64,000 nucleotides of DNA from assembly GCF_047948215.1 (NCBI RefSeq), contig NC_134455.1:303074147-303138146 (forward strand), given 5' to 3'. Every line of letters starts with the position of its first letter. Position 1 is the stretch's first letter. This stretch comes from Lycorma delicatula. Taxonomy: Eukaryota > Arthropoda > Insecta > Hemiptera > Fulgoridae. The notes beneath the pieces are model-generated. The model did no database searches and was not told where the DNA came from. It worked only from the letters and a program-made list of their open reading frames with translations. Below, piece by piece: positions 1 to 11,639 of the stretch. A program made the position numbers and the translations under genes.

Positions 1-132
1 TCAAGGTGAAATACTAGTTTCTAATTTTTTTTTCTTAATTATAACATTACGCTTGTTTGAGATATCCAGTCTTAAAAAAATTCTTTACGTACCTTTATGT
101 CTGTAAGTAATACTTGCAGCTAACAGATTTAC

Positions 133-909
133 CATGAATAACATTTTCCTTTTTCTTGCCTGGGTCATCCAAAACAACTGTAGAATTTAAATATGAAAAT
201 TGTAATTCCCAGCTGCTTGAGACCCCAGTACTCATCAGAAAGTATTTTATGTTATTCCTCACTCATCTGCATATTGTACTGGAAATGGCAGTTGTGATTA
301 AAAGTTTTAAGTTTCCTACCCACATCTGTCTTACCTTTTCGATCTGTATATGCTTTGCTAGTGTTTCTTGAATTAATGCCTTATTCTTTTTCTAAAGATG
401 CAATCTTTTGGGTTTTTCTCCCTATATGTTTAGTCTCTTTAAAGGTGATCCCTTTGCAACACTTTATTCCTCCATCTAAAACATAACAGAATATTTTTGT
501 AAATAACATTTTTACTAAATAAAGAGGAGAATGCTGTTGCTAAATAAAACAACCTGAACACAATTTTGATAGAAATGACAGATTTAAAAGAAAAAACCTA
601 ATATAGTACAAAAAATGCCTTTATTTAACAATATTGTTAGCAAATAATATGTTTAGGCTTACCTTTGAGAGGGGAAGGTTTGCTGGAAGTGCTGTCATTT
701 GTGCTAGGACTCTAAGTTACATCTTCATCAGTATTATCTTTAAAAATCATAAAGCACTTTAGGCCTAGCCTGGAGGCAATGAGAAGACAATGAAAAAATA
801 AGAATGTAATCTGTATAAATTATTTTAAAAAACTTTACATACCTTCAAATAGGTTAGGAAGATTTTCTCCTGAGCTGACATGATTATGTTTCTGGATGTG
901 TCTAAAGTT
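133..909 (-). other. Cluster of short candidate coding exons (unassigned)
   Basis: Read on the minus strand, four short open segments are bounded by splice-like signals: 843-909 (donor GTATG), about 663-711 (donor GTAAGC), 335-379 (donor GTAAG) and 133-177 (donor GTAAAT after acceptor TTCTACAG). The last two are each 45 nt and would begin and end in phase 1. They read INSRNTSKAYTDRK and VLDDPGKKKENVIH. The 663 segment ends SSKPSPLK, also in phase 1, and joins them in frame. The 843 segment does not join the 663 segment cleanly, because the read-through hits a stop. The composition is Ser/Lys/Asp rich and looks disordered. They could be linker exons of NADK, which runs the same way, or of another gene, or chance. 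I do not recognise the protein. Confidence 0.22.
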
Positions 910-1839
910 CTAATTAAGTAACAATAACTAATAAACAATAAAATAACAGTTAAATTAATTATTAAAATGTAAATTTTATCATAAGAAATAATAATACTAA
1001 AGAAAGCAACTTTAAATTAGTGAAAAATAACAGCAATTGATTTGTTGAAAACAAATCAGCTATGGCTTAGTAAACAAGAATATAACAAGTGACTTGTATC
1101 CCTTGTCCTCTCATCAAAATATATGATTCAGAAAGTCGTGTTTCTATTTGCCGCTAGATCTCAGTACCAGAGATAAGAGTTAGATCTCTTGTCCACAATA
1201 TTTTAATGCTATTCATTCATTTCTGCATATAACTATTTACCAAAAAAGTCACTTTTATCCCTCTTATCCTCTAAGCATTTAATTATTAAACATCTATTTT
1301 ACCTATCAATGGAACTTTTTGTTCCAAAGGTTTAATGATCAGCTCCTCTTCATTGATTAAGGAGAAAGAAGTCAATGTTCCATTTACTTCAAATTGAATC
1401 ATCTTTATAAAGATGAAAAGATTACTATTTAGTAATAGATCACTATAGAAAAGATTACTATTTAGTAATAGATCACTATTTAGTATAAACTGACAAAATA
1501 GGTTTTGAAATATCTTAAAAGAAATTTCTCATTAAAAATATACATTTTCAGACAGCATTAAGGGCGTCAGTTAAATTATAATAAAAAAATTAATTATAAT
1601 GCAGTAAAATAGACATAAATTAAACAATTATATTCTGTATTTTTAGAGTAACTTTAAAATTAGTTTTTTATTCTTAGTTATGAATAAAACATTTTGTATT
1701 ATTTCAAATTACATTAATGTATAATCTATTTAGGTTTCAGTAAAAGTTACATTTAGGTTAATTTGTATCTAGGAAAGAGTAAACTGTACTTCTTTATTGC
1801 AAATACCAATTTATTTATTATTTTTTGTTTGTGGGCGAG

Positions 1840-2890
1840 AAACGCCTGGGCGTTATCATCGCCCGGAATTTTATTAATAAAAGGGTAAAATAACTCCAAA
1901 ACATATAATAAATTATCATATAATAAAAATGTATTAAAACAAGTCAAGAAGGCAATATAAAACTCAAAACTAATACCACAGACGAAGTCGTTAAAATATA
2001 CAAGTTAAAATAATCAAAAAACCTTTGGCACCTGAAACACCGCTGTGGGTTGGGTATGAATGGGCGTACCCGAACAGAGAGGTAACCCACTCTAATCTTC
2101 TCTGGAGGAACAGGAAGACTGATAAGAGAGGTGTCGGTTCTTCTGTTCCGTTCTGCCGTTTCATCATATGTTTCACCTCTACAACACCTTGAGTACAAAG
2201 TTCATCAGCAATTTCCCTTAAATTCATTTCCAGAAGGTCACGACAAAAAATTACTCCTCGGCTGGTATTTAGGGTCTTGTGGCATGTCGTACTTATGATT
2301 ATGCCGCCCATATTGGTTAGACGTAAGAAAGAGCGACTCTGCTCATCGTTATATGTTTCCACCAGAATTGTCCCATCACATAATTTTTTAATGTTACTCG
2401 GAGAACCAATACATCCTGTGATGCATTTATTAATCAGGAAAGGCGAGACCTTTTGAAGGGAGCCACCCTCCTGATTATTCCTAATAACAACAAAGCAAAC
2501 ATTTTTGCACCTGACACCATCTTCGTCGGCTGTAGCAAAATTATCCTCGTCAGAGGATAAGCTGACCGAGGCCTTTTCACTAGACTTAAATTGGTGGTTT
2601 TTTCAGATGGACCACCAACCATCATAGAATTTTCTGTAGGAACTGAAATTTTGGCCCCACGAGAACCGATGGTATAATAGACCACTCCAGCAGAGAGCAT
2701 GCGTACTGGAGCTAGAGCTAAATGCAACAGCATTTGCTCTGGTGCCCAGAGGACATCGTTCGAGACTCACTACTTAGAGCCATTCACCCATCGGCATGTT
2801 AGTTCCCACCTTGGGTTGCGGTTGCGTTTCGTACGATGTCGCAACACCACAGAGTGTAACAAAGAGAAAATTGTGTTCGATGTTGTTGTG
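1840..2890 (-). mobile_element. Jockey-like LINE ORF1 (gag) fragment, decayed
   Basis: This minus-strand block is clearly richer in G+C than its surroundings. It encodes pieces of the nucleic-acid-binding ORF1 protein of Jockey-type non-LTR retrotransposons. The central open segment (1991-2362) carries TLNTSRGVIFCRDLLEMN and CTQGVVEVKHMMKRQNG. An overlapping frame (1944-2198) continues with IRVGYLSVRVRPFIPNP and the start of a zinc knuckle, RCFRCQRF. These blocks follow the family order, but the reading frame changes between them, the knuckle breaks off after its first cysteines, and no endonuclease or reverse transcriptase follows. Upstream (2434-2890) is a decayed N-terminal part and probable 5' UTR. 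It is a dead fragment, truncated at its 3' side. The clade assignment is by motif memory. Confidence 0.72.
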
Positions 2891-4793
2891 TAGTCGAGTA
2901 AATGTATATGTTATAATTCGTGTAGTGCTCTGGGTGTAGTATACGTGTATAGTGAAAAGTAATCTGCAGTTAAGTGTGTAGTGGGAAGAAAAGCTGTATT
3001 TGTGTTAACATCTGACAACAAATAGATTTATTTTGATGAGTATGGTATACGTATTTGTATGACTATACGTATCATAAGCGGTATAACCATGCTAACTGAA
3101 ATGAACACATTTGATATCTTAAAAGTAATTTGTATAAATTGTGTTCATTAATTTTTCATTTAAGTTTATATCAACTGAATTGATAACATTGAAAAAATCA
3201 TGGCTATTGCAAATCCTAATAGATATTTTTCCAAGTAAATTAGAAATTCTAACAGTTTCTTTTTTACACTAATCTTTTATTGCTTACTTTTCTGCAAAGT
3301 TTACATTCAATCTAGAAAAATAAAATTAACATTTTCAACAACTTTCATCCTGCAATTGTTTCATAGGATTTGCTGATTTTTTTTTATTAATACACGTGTT
3401 TTAATCTGATACCAAGAATTCTTAATATTCTTCTGTGTAAATTCCTTGATTTAACAATTTGTCAAATCAACACAAACTCAACTTCAAAATTGCACCGTAC
3501 TTACTCTTGTATAACTTAGCAGAACACTCCATAGGGCACAAAATTATCTCCTTTTCTTATTACACAATCTTATTTACTACATCTTACTTAGTACTCTGAA
3601 TGGAGTCATCTTCAAATAATTCAATATCATTAAACATATTATCAACAAAATTAATATAACTACATGATTACAATATATATATATATTATAGGCACCCTTC
3701 TACTTAAAATAAGTAAGGTAAAATTTAAAAAAAACAAATAGTTTTGCTAAAATTGTTGACAATCAAAGATGCTAATAAACAACTTACAGAAGTTTATTAA
3801 CTTGTATGACTGGTTGAACATTTGTACGTAGACAAATGAAAAAGCTCTTCTTTTTTTTAAGAGAGAAATTTTTCTAAGATATATATGAAATCCAGATTTC
3901 AAAGTAGTTACACAGTCAAACTACGCAATACATTTGGTAAAAGTACCAAATGTACTAATAAAATCATACAGAGAGAAATAGAGACAACAAATTTTAATAA
4001 TTTTTTAAATCTTACATGTGGTAAGTAAAGAATCAACTCGAAATATAAGAATAATGTATTTGAATTATTCAAAAAGTGACCTCTAACCTAATAATATTCT
4101 AAATTATCACCTAATGCTCAAATCACTTACCTTTTTGACTCTATAGATAGAAACAATAAGTATTCTGACATCCTAATATAATGTATACTATTATTAGAAA
4201 AAAATTATTATATTTGTAATTCTGTTCATTTTAGATATACAGAATTAACCAAAAGAAAAAATTATGTTTTAGTATTTTACCTTAACAAAGGAAGCATATT
4301 ATTTTTATTCACTCATAAATACTGTGATTAATTGTTGTGAAAGATACACTTATGTATATTTTTAATCCTACTGAAGTTAATTACAATAAATAATTAATAT
4401 TACAATAAAGAACTCTCATGATTTTAAGTTTTTAAGTTCACATATTATGTGTAATTTAATGTAACAAAACGTGCAAATTATAAGAAGAGAATTATCTGAA
4501 AGTTTCTTAAATTTCACATATCTAATAATATGCAAAAAGCAATAAAAGTTTATAATGTACCCATTAATTAGATAATATATTTAAAATGTAATAACTTTCT
4601 GTCAAATTAAAATAAAAATAATAAGATGTATATGTGAAAGTAAACTGAAAATTAAAATATATACGAGTAATTCAAAAATACTTGTTCATATACCAGATGA
4701 GCAATGCAGAATGACTAGCAAAAGACCTATTGACTAATAAAAAAGCAAGGAGTTAACAGTACTGTCAAGGAGCAAACTAAATTTATATCTTAC

Positions 4794-4978
4794 TTGGATG
4801 ACTGGGCTTCCTCAACTTCTGTCCATAAACTGTTACATTTTCACCTAACCTTCCACCTATACTTACCTTTGCAGGCTGTCTACAGAAAATTGAACATTTT
4901 CAGTATCAGAACAAATGTTTTCCAAATTTTTACAAGCAAATAATATACTGTCATCAGTCAATGTTACATTTTTAAATA
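4794..4978 (-). other. Two candidate exons just downstream of NADK exon 5074-5176
   Basis: On the minus strand, 4867-4978 (112 nt) opens after acceptor TTTATTAG in phase 1 and ends at a strong donor GTAAGT. It reads VFKNVTLTDDSILFACK, then NLENICSDTENVQFSVDSLQ. Segment 4794-4829 (36 nt) follows acceptor TGTAACAG, begins with the single base needed to complete the codon and reads LWTEVEEAQSS before donor GTAAGA. The phases chain from NADK exon 5074-5176 (ending in phase 1) through both segments. The peptides do not resemble the next NADK block, which should read like NAALxLRSRLKV, so they may be an alternative exon pair, another gene or chance. The intron between them and the NADK exon would be about 95 bp. 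Confidence 0.25.
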
Positions 4979-5073
4979 CTAATAAACTAACACTTTTTTG
5001 TATTTGTAAATTCTAGAAAAGATCTTTACTCTTACGACAAATTCTTTTAAAAATTTGAAAAAAATGTTTATAC

Positions 5074-5176
5074 CTTCTACTACTTTTGTTATGCATTCTT
5101 TGTAATTTTGAAAGTGGAATGGTGTCAAGAATCCAAGAGACCCAAAATGGAAAGCTAATACCGGAGGCACTTTTTT
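5074..5176 (-). CDS. NADK: NAD kinase, internal exon (GSLGFLTPF block)
   Basis: NAD kinase phosphorylates NAD+ to NADP+ using ATP, in the cytosol for this NADK1-type sequence. This exon encodes KKVPPVLAFHFGSLGFLTPF followed by HFQNYKECITKVVEG. The human enzyme has the closely matching VPPVMAFHLGSLGFLTPF directly after its GGDGT segment. The acceptor TTTTGACAG and donor GAAG|GTATAA bracket 103 nt, entering in phase 0 and leaving in phase 1. Phase 0 matches the preceding exon at 8672-8854. The 3.5-kb intron between them holds a 120-bp tandem duplication and LINE debris. The next expected blocks (VLNEVVIDRG, TPTGSTAY) were not found to the left, so the rest of the gene probably lies outside the window or the locus is incomplete. 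Confidence 0.9.
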
Positions 5177-5700
5177 CTGTCAAAAGAAAATCATGATCTA
5201 GAATGCAATAATACAACATATCAACAGTTAAAAAAAAATTGTATTTAGCATATTATACTCGTATATAATTTAATCTAACTGAAACAGTGAAGAATGAGGG
5301 TACTACCTATCAATGCCAACCATGGTGGAGTAGTAATGTCTCTGCCTTTCATCCACTGGCTTAGCATTTTTCACTTTCTACAGAAATTGATCTGTCATTA
5401 GTTACTGTAATTCAGTGGTTATCATAGCTGCTTGAAAAATAAAATAGATAATTATATTTGCAATTATTATTTTTCCTTTTCCATAAAGTTAAAACAATAT
5501 TTAATAATAAAAAATGACGAAATCAATGAAAAAATAATTATCAAAAATAATAATAATTAACCTAATTTAAAAAAAATTCTATAAAAAGATTGCATATTTT
5601 CATGTAAACCTCTGATAATGATATGAGACAGAAAAATAATGATAACCAAACACAATATAAAGAAAATTTAACAAATTTTAAGTGATTCCGTATAACATAC

Positions 5701-5988
5701 TTGTACAATAAATGTACAAATTGAGCAAACTGAATCGACAAAAATTTTTGCAAGCATAAAACTGTTATGCAGGAAAGTATACTTTTCATCAACTTGATTT
5801 CCTAAATGAATTAATAAGCTAAATAGGGAAGCCTCATCCACATCCCAGTCATTAGAATAATTGGAATTCTTATACTCATAAAAGTCAAAGAATTTACACG
5901 TCATATAATCTTCTATCCCCTTTTTTTTAAATGTGAAACTTTTAAGCATTACAATTTTTTTTAAAAATTCATCTTCAAAGAGTAAAAC
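5701..5988 (-). other. 288-nt open segment with splice signals inside NADK intron
   Basis: A 96-codon minus-strand open segment runs from acceptor TTTTTTCTGAAG to donor GTATGT. It includes DWDVDEASLFSLLIHLGNQ and KYTFLHNSFMLAKIFVDS. It is in phase 0 at both ends, so it could be included between NADK exons 8672-8854 and 5074-5176 without shifting the frame. Inclusion would interrupt the nucleotide-binding domain, so a functional NADK isoform is unlikely. An open run of this length is expected about once or twice by chance in this much AT-rich DNA. I do not recognise the sequence. It could be an exon of an unknown gene, a transposon relic or chance. Confidence 0.25.
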
Positions 5989-6123
5989 CTTCAGAAAAAA
6001 TGGTCACCCTCTGGAAAGATAAAAATGTGTGCATTCTACACAGATATTTCAAAAAAGAAATATTTCATTTATAGAAATGAAGGATATCTGGCTATTTTTT
6101 TCTTATTTTTTTTAATAGATTGT

Positions 6124-6363
6124 AATAGAAATTATTAATTAGGAAATATACCAGCCTGAAAAATGGGTGGACAATTAATTTCTTTATAATACTACTTATT
6201 TTTGAAGTCACCTGCCAGTTGAGCAATTTGATGCAGTGCTCCAATAGAAATTATTTCATTAGGAAATATACCAGCCTGAAAAATGGGTGGACAATTAATT
6301 TCTTTATAATACTACTTATTTTTGAAGTCACCTGCCAGTTGAGCAGTTTGATTCAGTGCTCCA
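6124..6363. repeat. 120-bp tandem duplication, two copies
   Basis: Two adjacent units of 120 bp are nearly identical. The marker AGGAAATATACCAGCC occurs at 6141 and again at 6261, and GTCACCTGCCAGTTGAGCA occurs in both. The few differences are near the unit ends. It lies in the NADK intron and has no coding potential. The low divergence implies a recent duplication. Confidence 0.95.
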
Positions 6364-6649
6364 TTCACCCTTTCTGTTTTGTGCTAATCTTTTAACCTCA
6401 CTATGTATTTATTACATTCTACATTCTCAATTATAAGTTTTCCACCTCCACAGTTTTTACCTTTTACACATCCATCTGCTACAAAATCTGTGGGATAGAT
6501 CAACCTCAAAATACTAACATTCTAATGTAATTCCAAGATATTATTTTTTTGAGATTGGTAACAAGCAAAACATAAAAGATAGAATGAATACCGCTACATA
6601 GCTAAATAAAAAATGCATTGTTTACAAAGTAACCAAAAAGATTGAGAAA

Positions 6650-6880
6650 AACATTAAGATAGTTTGGATATGCGAGGAGGATGGAAAACTCGCTAAGAAA
6701 CTGAAGTGATAAAAAAAATGGAAGATAGGTGACCAAGAGGCAGACAGGTAAGAGAGATGGAGAGATTGCATCAAGGAGGATTGGAGATCAGAGGTGTTTT
6801 GTGGGAGATTGGGAGATAGCAGAACAAAGATGGGATGATTGGGTTTTTTAGCATCTAGACCTAATGACCTGGAATAGATA
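6650..6880 (+). mobile_element. LINE C-terminal fragment, decayed
   Basis: A short G-rich stretch in an AT-rich intron. In one frame it reads RWRDCIKEDWRSE, preceded in another frame by PRGRQ; a third frame gives AEQRWDDWVF before a stop. This combination of an Arg/Gly-rich linker, a WRD-IKED block and a terminal RWxxW motif is typical of the C-terminal tail of LINE reverse transcriptase polyproteins. The frame changes show it is dead. A run of T begins near 6941 but belongs to the opposite orientation. The clade cannot be told. Confidence 0.42.
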
Positions 6881-6899
6881 TATGTGTATATCTCAAACT

Positions 6900-8660
6900 A
6901 ATGAATCCAACTTAAGCAGTAAATACAAGGAAGGTGTTCACTTTTTTTTTTTTTTTTACTGGAGACAACCTCATATAATATAACCTATTGAAAAATGGGA
7001 TGTAATAGCCAAACCATTCAGGAATAGCCTAGCTATTTCTGAAAATGCTCTAGCTATTCCTAAATATAAGAAACAGCTCTATGCCAGTCATATTAGGGAA
7101 AGTTAGGAAACTAAGCAATTTCCTTGCTGCGGCTTTCTTTATTGAATCAACTGCACACTCGGGACAATTGTATAGCGAAACATTACTCTCCAAGAAAGCA
7201 ACTCTGATTGGTGCCTCTTATATTTCACATTTCCTGCAGACATAACAAAGATTGGGACAAATAGTGTAAGGCAACAAATTATTAATCTTTTCTGTCAAGA
7301 AGTAATATATATGCATTATTATATTCATTACCTATATTTAATAATTCCACATCCCATTACATGACAGACATCAATAAATTTGCTGACTCTCAATAACCTG
7401 GGTTAAACATACATTATTTTGTTTCGCAAGACCTTAGTGTTGTATGAAACAGATTGATTGCAATATATTAATGTCATCTATCTGTATAAAATAGTATTTG
7501 ATCACTTCTTTGCCATTCTATCCAGTAATAGTTCATTAATGATTAGATATCCACTGTTGATGAATTAAAATAGATCCAGATTTTTTATCATCATTCCAGA
7601 TTTATTATCATTTTTTTGCCAATTGCCTGTAATCTTTTTTCTTCATTAGTTAATCTAAAATACAATATCCTTCATTCCGGGTCTGACTAAATAATATATA
7701 CTTCATTTGGTTACAAATTTTGGAGAGAGGCAATTTAGTATCTTCAGGAAACAAAAGCATCAGGGATGATCGCTACCTGCCTGGTGAAAGACTTAAATAC
7801 ATTCTTAGTGGAATAGTTTGTCTAATACCAATTATAAACTGGAAGTTCACTCGTAATTGATTCGCTATTTTTAACATGAAATCACCTTTTCTCAGATTAC
7901 TTCTAAAATGTGAAAATATTTTCATTCAACTTAAAAATATACCTTTTCAATTAATCTGCTCATAAAGAAAGTATAGTATTCAGACTGTACAAATAATCAT
8001 GGACCAAATTCTGTAGGAATAATTTTGATGAACCTCTCCTTTTCTCTTAATAAATCAAAGAAAATTAAAGGTAGTATTGCAAATAAAATCATTTTAGAAT
8101 TTGTAACAATGTTCTAAAAAAAAGACTTGTCAAAATTTAAAATAATTACAACTAAATTTAATCAATAATGATTAAATTAAATGAACACTACTCATTATTG
8201 GAAAAACCTATACCATAACGTATACAACAATTTCTAAAATCAACTGCTAACCTTATACGAAATTTAATGTTTACTCAATGTTAAATTTTTATGTGTAATA
8301 CAACATCAGCAGTCCGAAGTATAAAGTATTATGTAGTATTACTGAAATTTTCATAGCTGAAAATAACTCAACTTTAAAATGTACATCAATTAGGTTTATA
8401 AAGATTCTTAAAAGTAATATTTAAAATTATACACTATAATTAGTAGAAATGTCATCTTTTATATAATTATCTTTTGTGTAATAATTAAAGTAAAATTAAT
8501 TATTTTTGTGTTTGAATAGAAATGATCTACAACTCCTTTATGTTTGGTTTTTTGAACATCTTAATGTTTATATTTCAGTTTTTTTATTTATTAAATATGA
8601 ACTTGATTTATTTTAATTTAATGAGATTTTTACTTAAATTAATTGGTAGTAAATGAATAA
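6900..8660. other. NADK intron, no recognisable gene
   Basis: AT-rich intronic sequence between NADK exons. A T-homopolymer sits at 6942-6958, and 7090-7300 is slightly G+C richer without an open frame. Nothing else in it can be named. Confidence 0.6.
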
Positions 8661-8671
8661 ATTAATGATAC

Positions 8672-8854
8672 CTGAAAAAGCCAGATGGCATGAATTAATG
8701 TTCCATCACCTCCAAGAGTAATAACAAATTCAATTTTCTCACAGTCAAGTTTACTTGACAATGATTTAATCAAATGTTTTACATCAAAAAAACACTCCAT
8801 TAGTGAATCATCATTAATAACGTTTTCTTCAATATATACAGTCATCTTCTGCTC
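8672..8854 (-). CDS. NADK: NAD kinase, internal exon with GGDGT ATP/NAD-binding motif
   Basis: This exon carries the family signature. It encodes EQKMTVYIEENVINDD, then LDCEKIEFVITLGGDGTLIH, then AIWLFQ. The GGDGT motif is the diagnostic nucleotide-binding site of NAD kinases, and its Asp is the catalytic base in characterised members. Human NADK reads EENMIVYVEKKVLED and CLGGDGTLLYASSLFQ at the same places. The exon is 183 nt, phase 0 at both ends, between acceptor CAATTCAG and donor CAG|GTATCA. It joins exon 9814-9949 (ending HWLIL) and exon 5074-5176 (starting KKVPPV) without frame change. Compared with human NADK the loop between the two conserved blocks is a few residues shorter. Confidence 0.94.
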
Positions 8855-9030
8855 CTGAATTGATTAAAATAAAGGTTTTTTAAAATTATTTTCAAATTGA
8901 ATACTTATTATTAAATTCATTTTGTTATTTTATAAGTTAATTACTTGCTCAAGCATTGATAAAATAATGAACTATAATAAGTCACTCATGAACATAAGCT
9001 AATGAGGTGCATAAAGATTCTACATAAGAC

Positions 9031-9092
9031 ACATGTACGCAAACACATACATGCACATATGTGCACACAAACACATACACACACACACATGC
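9031..9092. repeat. Interrupted (CA)n microsatellite
   Basis: An alternating CA/TG-rich simple repeat with an uninterrupted ACACACACAC core near 9078-9088, in the NADK intron. Confidence 0.85.
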
Positions 9093-9813
9093 AGAGAGTG
9101 CAAGCAAATTTTGCTTTAGATCAGCCATCATTAGTGGTCAGGTATTCACTAACACTACATATTTATTCATTATGATACCATTTATAAATAAAGTCCTTAC
9201 ATTTCACTAAGTTATAGGATACAACTACTGTTTTATACTTTTTCTAATTACTCTTTCTATTTGGAACTGTGTTCCAAAAACTTAGAAAGCAAACTGATTT
9301 TATTCAGTTTCTTATCCTGTGCACACATTTGTCTTTCTGTCCCTTTGTTTTCAATCTGTCGTACTGATAGGATGTAAAATTTAGACTGGAAATCCTGTCC
9401 TGATTTATCTGGGCCGGATAAACCACTTCTTAAATATAACTTCTTACTTTCTGAAGTCCACCAAGGTGAAGACTTAAGTAATTATTTTAAGAATTATTTT
9501 AAGATTAAGATGATCCAACATTACTAAGAGCAAAAAAAGAATAAAGTTTTCTGAATTTGAATATTCATAAGTAGAAAAATATTACTAATACTACTGAATC
9601 TTCCTATTCAGATAGCTTAATTCTAGGTGTGACAATGTTATACTACTTAGAGAACTCAGGGAAGATCAAGAAAGGCGTAAGTATGTAATATAAATGTGTA
9701 ATAACAATCTTTTGGACAAGATCCATACAAAGAACACTAATTATTTATTTTAAAAGAAAACAACATTGAATATTTAGTTGTAAAAAACACCAACAAATAA
9801 AATTATTATTTAC

Positions 9814-9949
9814 CAAAATAAGCCAATGAATAAGCTCAATAAATGGTGAAATCACTGATTGGGAATAAAATCTCTTCACAACAAGAACCAATTCTGGGCG
9901 TTTATTCCATTGTAAAACTTTAGTAATATTTGTAACAGCTCCATCCATT
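9814..9949 (-). CDS. NADK: NAD kinase, N-terminal coding exon (possible start)
   Basis: The exon encodes MDGAVTNITKVLQWNKRPEL, then VLVVKRFYSQSVISPFIELI and HWLIL. It corresponds to the human segment LTWNKSPKSVLVIKKMRD through the helix before EENMIVYVE. The acceptor is TTATTATTATTAG and the donor is TTTTG|GTAAAT, leaving phase 0. The ATG lies one base inside the exon. This ATG may therefore be the initiator of a short isoform whose upstream exon is untranslated, or just Met in a longer protein with upstream coding exons. No upstream coding exon was recognised between here and the mariner relic at 11.6 kb, which favours the first reading. The N-terminal regulatory extension of vertebrate NADK would then be absent. 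Confidence 0.82.
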
Positions 9950-9989
9950 CTAATAATAATAACAAATTTTATTAAGTTTACATGCACTA

Positions 9990-11070
9990 GTTACATAATT
10001 AATTGTAATAATAAATTTAATATTTTTATGAATAAACATTTAATAATGATTTCTTACAAAAGCCAAAAAAATTGAATAATTCTATAATAATTATTAATTA
10101 TTGTTTTCTGTAATAAATTTAATAATTTATTTTGTGCTATTTCAATTATTTATTTTATATCAACAAAAACTTCAGACCTCTCCAAATTACAGCTACCCTA
10201 CTCCTAGTTTTATTCTTTTTTATATAAGAAATTAATTATCATTATTTAACAAACACATATTTAAAAAATATACTCTGACTCGTTATACAAGTAACTGATT
10301 GTATACGCAAAAACTTAACATATAATAGAAAATAAATTAAATAAAACTAGCAATTTGTGATAATTTGAAAAGATTAATTTGAATACTCCAGCCAGTAAGC
10401 AAGGTTTAATCTTTTTTATTATCGATAAATAAATTACCCAAAATTTAAATAATACTCACATGACGAAAAACAAATTATTAATATTATTTATCTTTTTATT
10501 GATTTCTTTCATAATGAATAACCTTTTTATGAATGTAATAGAAGGTACTTTTATTCCTGTTTATGTATCAAACTACATAACTATGATAAAAATACTTATT
10601 TTATGTTAAAATGTACAAATGATTGAAATAAATACGATTAAATATATTTTTTTTAAATCTTCTCGTAGACTGATTATACTGATATAAATATTTTTGATGT
10701 TGGTATTGTTTTAGTAAATTAAGCACAGTTAAATTTGGATTTGACATTTTCTATTTTGCTTTAATTAGACCGACTATCAACATTCTGTAAGTTAATCTTT
10801 AGAATCTTATGTAAAATGTAAAAAGTGAGATAAACACAATTCAAATATGAAATGTGACAATTAATTAGAACACTAAAAATTATTTAAAATGTTAATTAAC
10901 AATTCTCACATTACCTCCAAATCTATAGTATTAATTTAAGGTCTATTAGTTGGCATGTTTAAATAAGTTAATTATTAAAAAAAAAAAAACAATTAAGATT
11001 TACGAGTTTCATAGAAATCGAATATGAATAATAACTACTAAATAAGTTTAAAAAGTGGAATAACAGCATT
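9990..11070. other. NADK 5' intron, very AT-rich
   Basis: Very AT-rich sequence with no open frame or recognisable repeat beyond an A-homopolymer near 10979-10990. It separates the first clear NADK coding exon from a possible untranslated first exon. Confidence 0.5.
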
Positions 11071-11077
11071 ATTTTAC

Positions 11078-11510
11078 TTACAGAAACGTAATTATCTATA
11101 TCGTTACAGAAGCAATTTATGAGGTTTCATTGGAAAAATTAACTACGATTAAAATAAAAAATAACAAAGAATTATGTACTTAAATCTTTCAAAACATATG
11201 ATGTATGAACATCAATATAATTTTAACGAATAATCATCAATAGTGCAACGTAACACAAAGACAAAATATTGTGTTTTATTAAAGTATTTTGTTTAGAAAG
11301 TAGCAATAAGTCTCTATACAAAGAATAGATTAATTCTAATTAAAATGGTAAATAATCAGTTAAGATTAAACTATAATTTTGGTTTATTTATTCTTTCGGA
11401 TTGTTTAGTTGATATTACAACTACTAATAGCGCTATTTGCTGTCCTATATATAACAGCGCTAAGATCCTCAGTTTCCTATCCACTTCGTAGCCCGTTGCC
11501 ACCATCATTA
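11078..11510 (-). promoter_or_regulatory. Possible NADK first (untranslated) exon and promoter region
   Basis: On the minus strand a strong donor, TTCT|GTAAGTAAAA, ends a stretch that has stops in all three frames, as expected for a 5' UTR exon. It would splice to the exon at 9949, where an ATG follows after one base. The sequence at 11410-11510 is locally richer in G+C than its surroundings, as promoters often are. No TATA box or initiator could be fixed. This is an inference from position and the donor only. Confidence 0.28.
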
Positions 11511-11639
11511 CTAAATTCACACCAACCATAGACTAAGAAAGATTATCAAATTAAAGCACAGCTATAGCCAGTTTACAGTAAAATTTTACGTTTTTCCAAT
11601 TACAATGTCGTCGCCTATTACGAATTTTTATTATAAGTT

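Noticed and set aside
156..371. 71-codon plus-strand open frame
   Set aside because: No motif or splice context; overlaps candidate minus-strand exons and is within chance length for AT-rich DNA.
5308..5380. Open segment KVKNAKPVDERQRHYYSTMV with a possible acceptor on the minus strand
   Set aside because: The donor is weak and its phase does not fit the neighbouring NADK exon.
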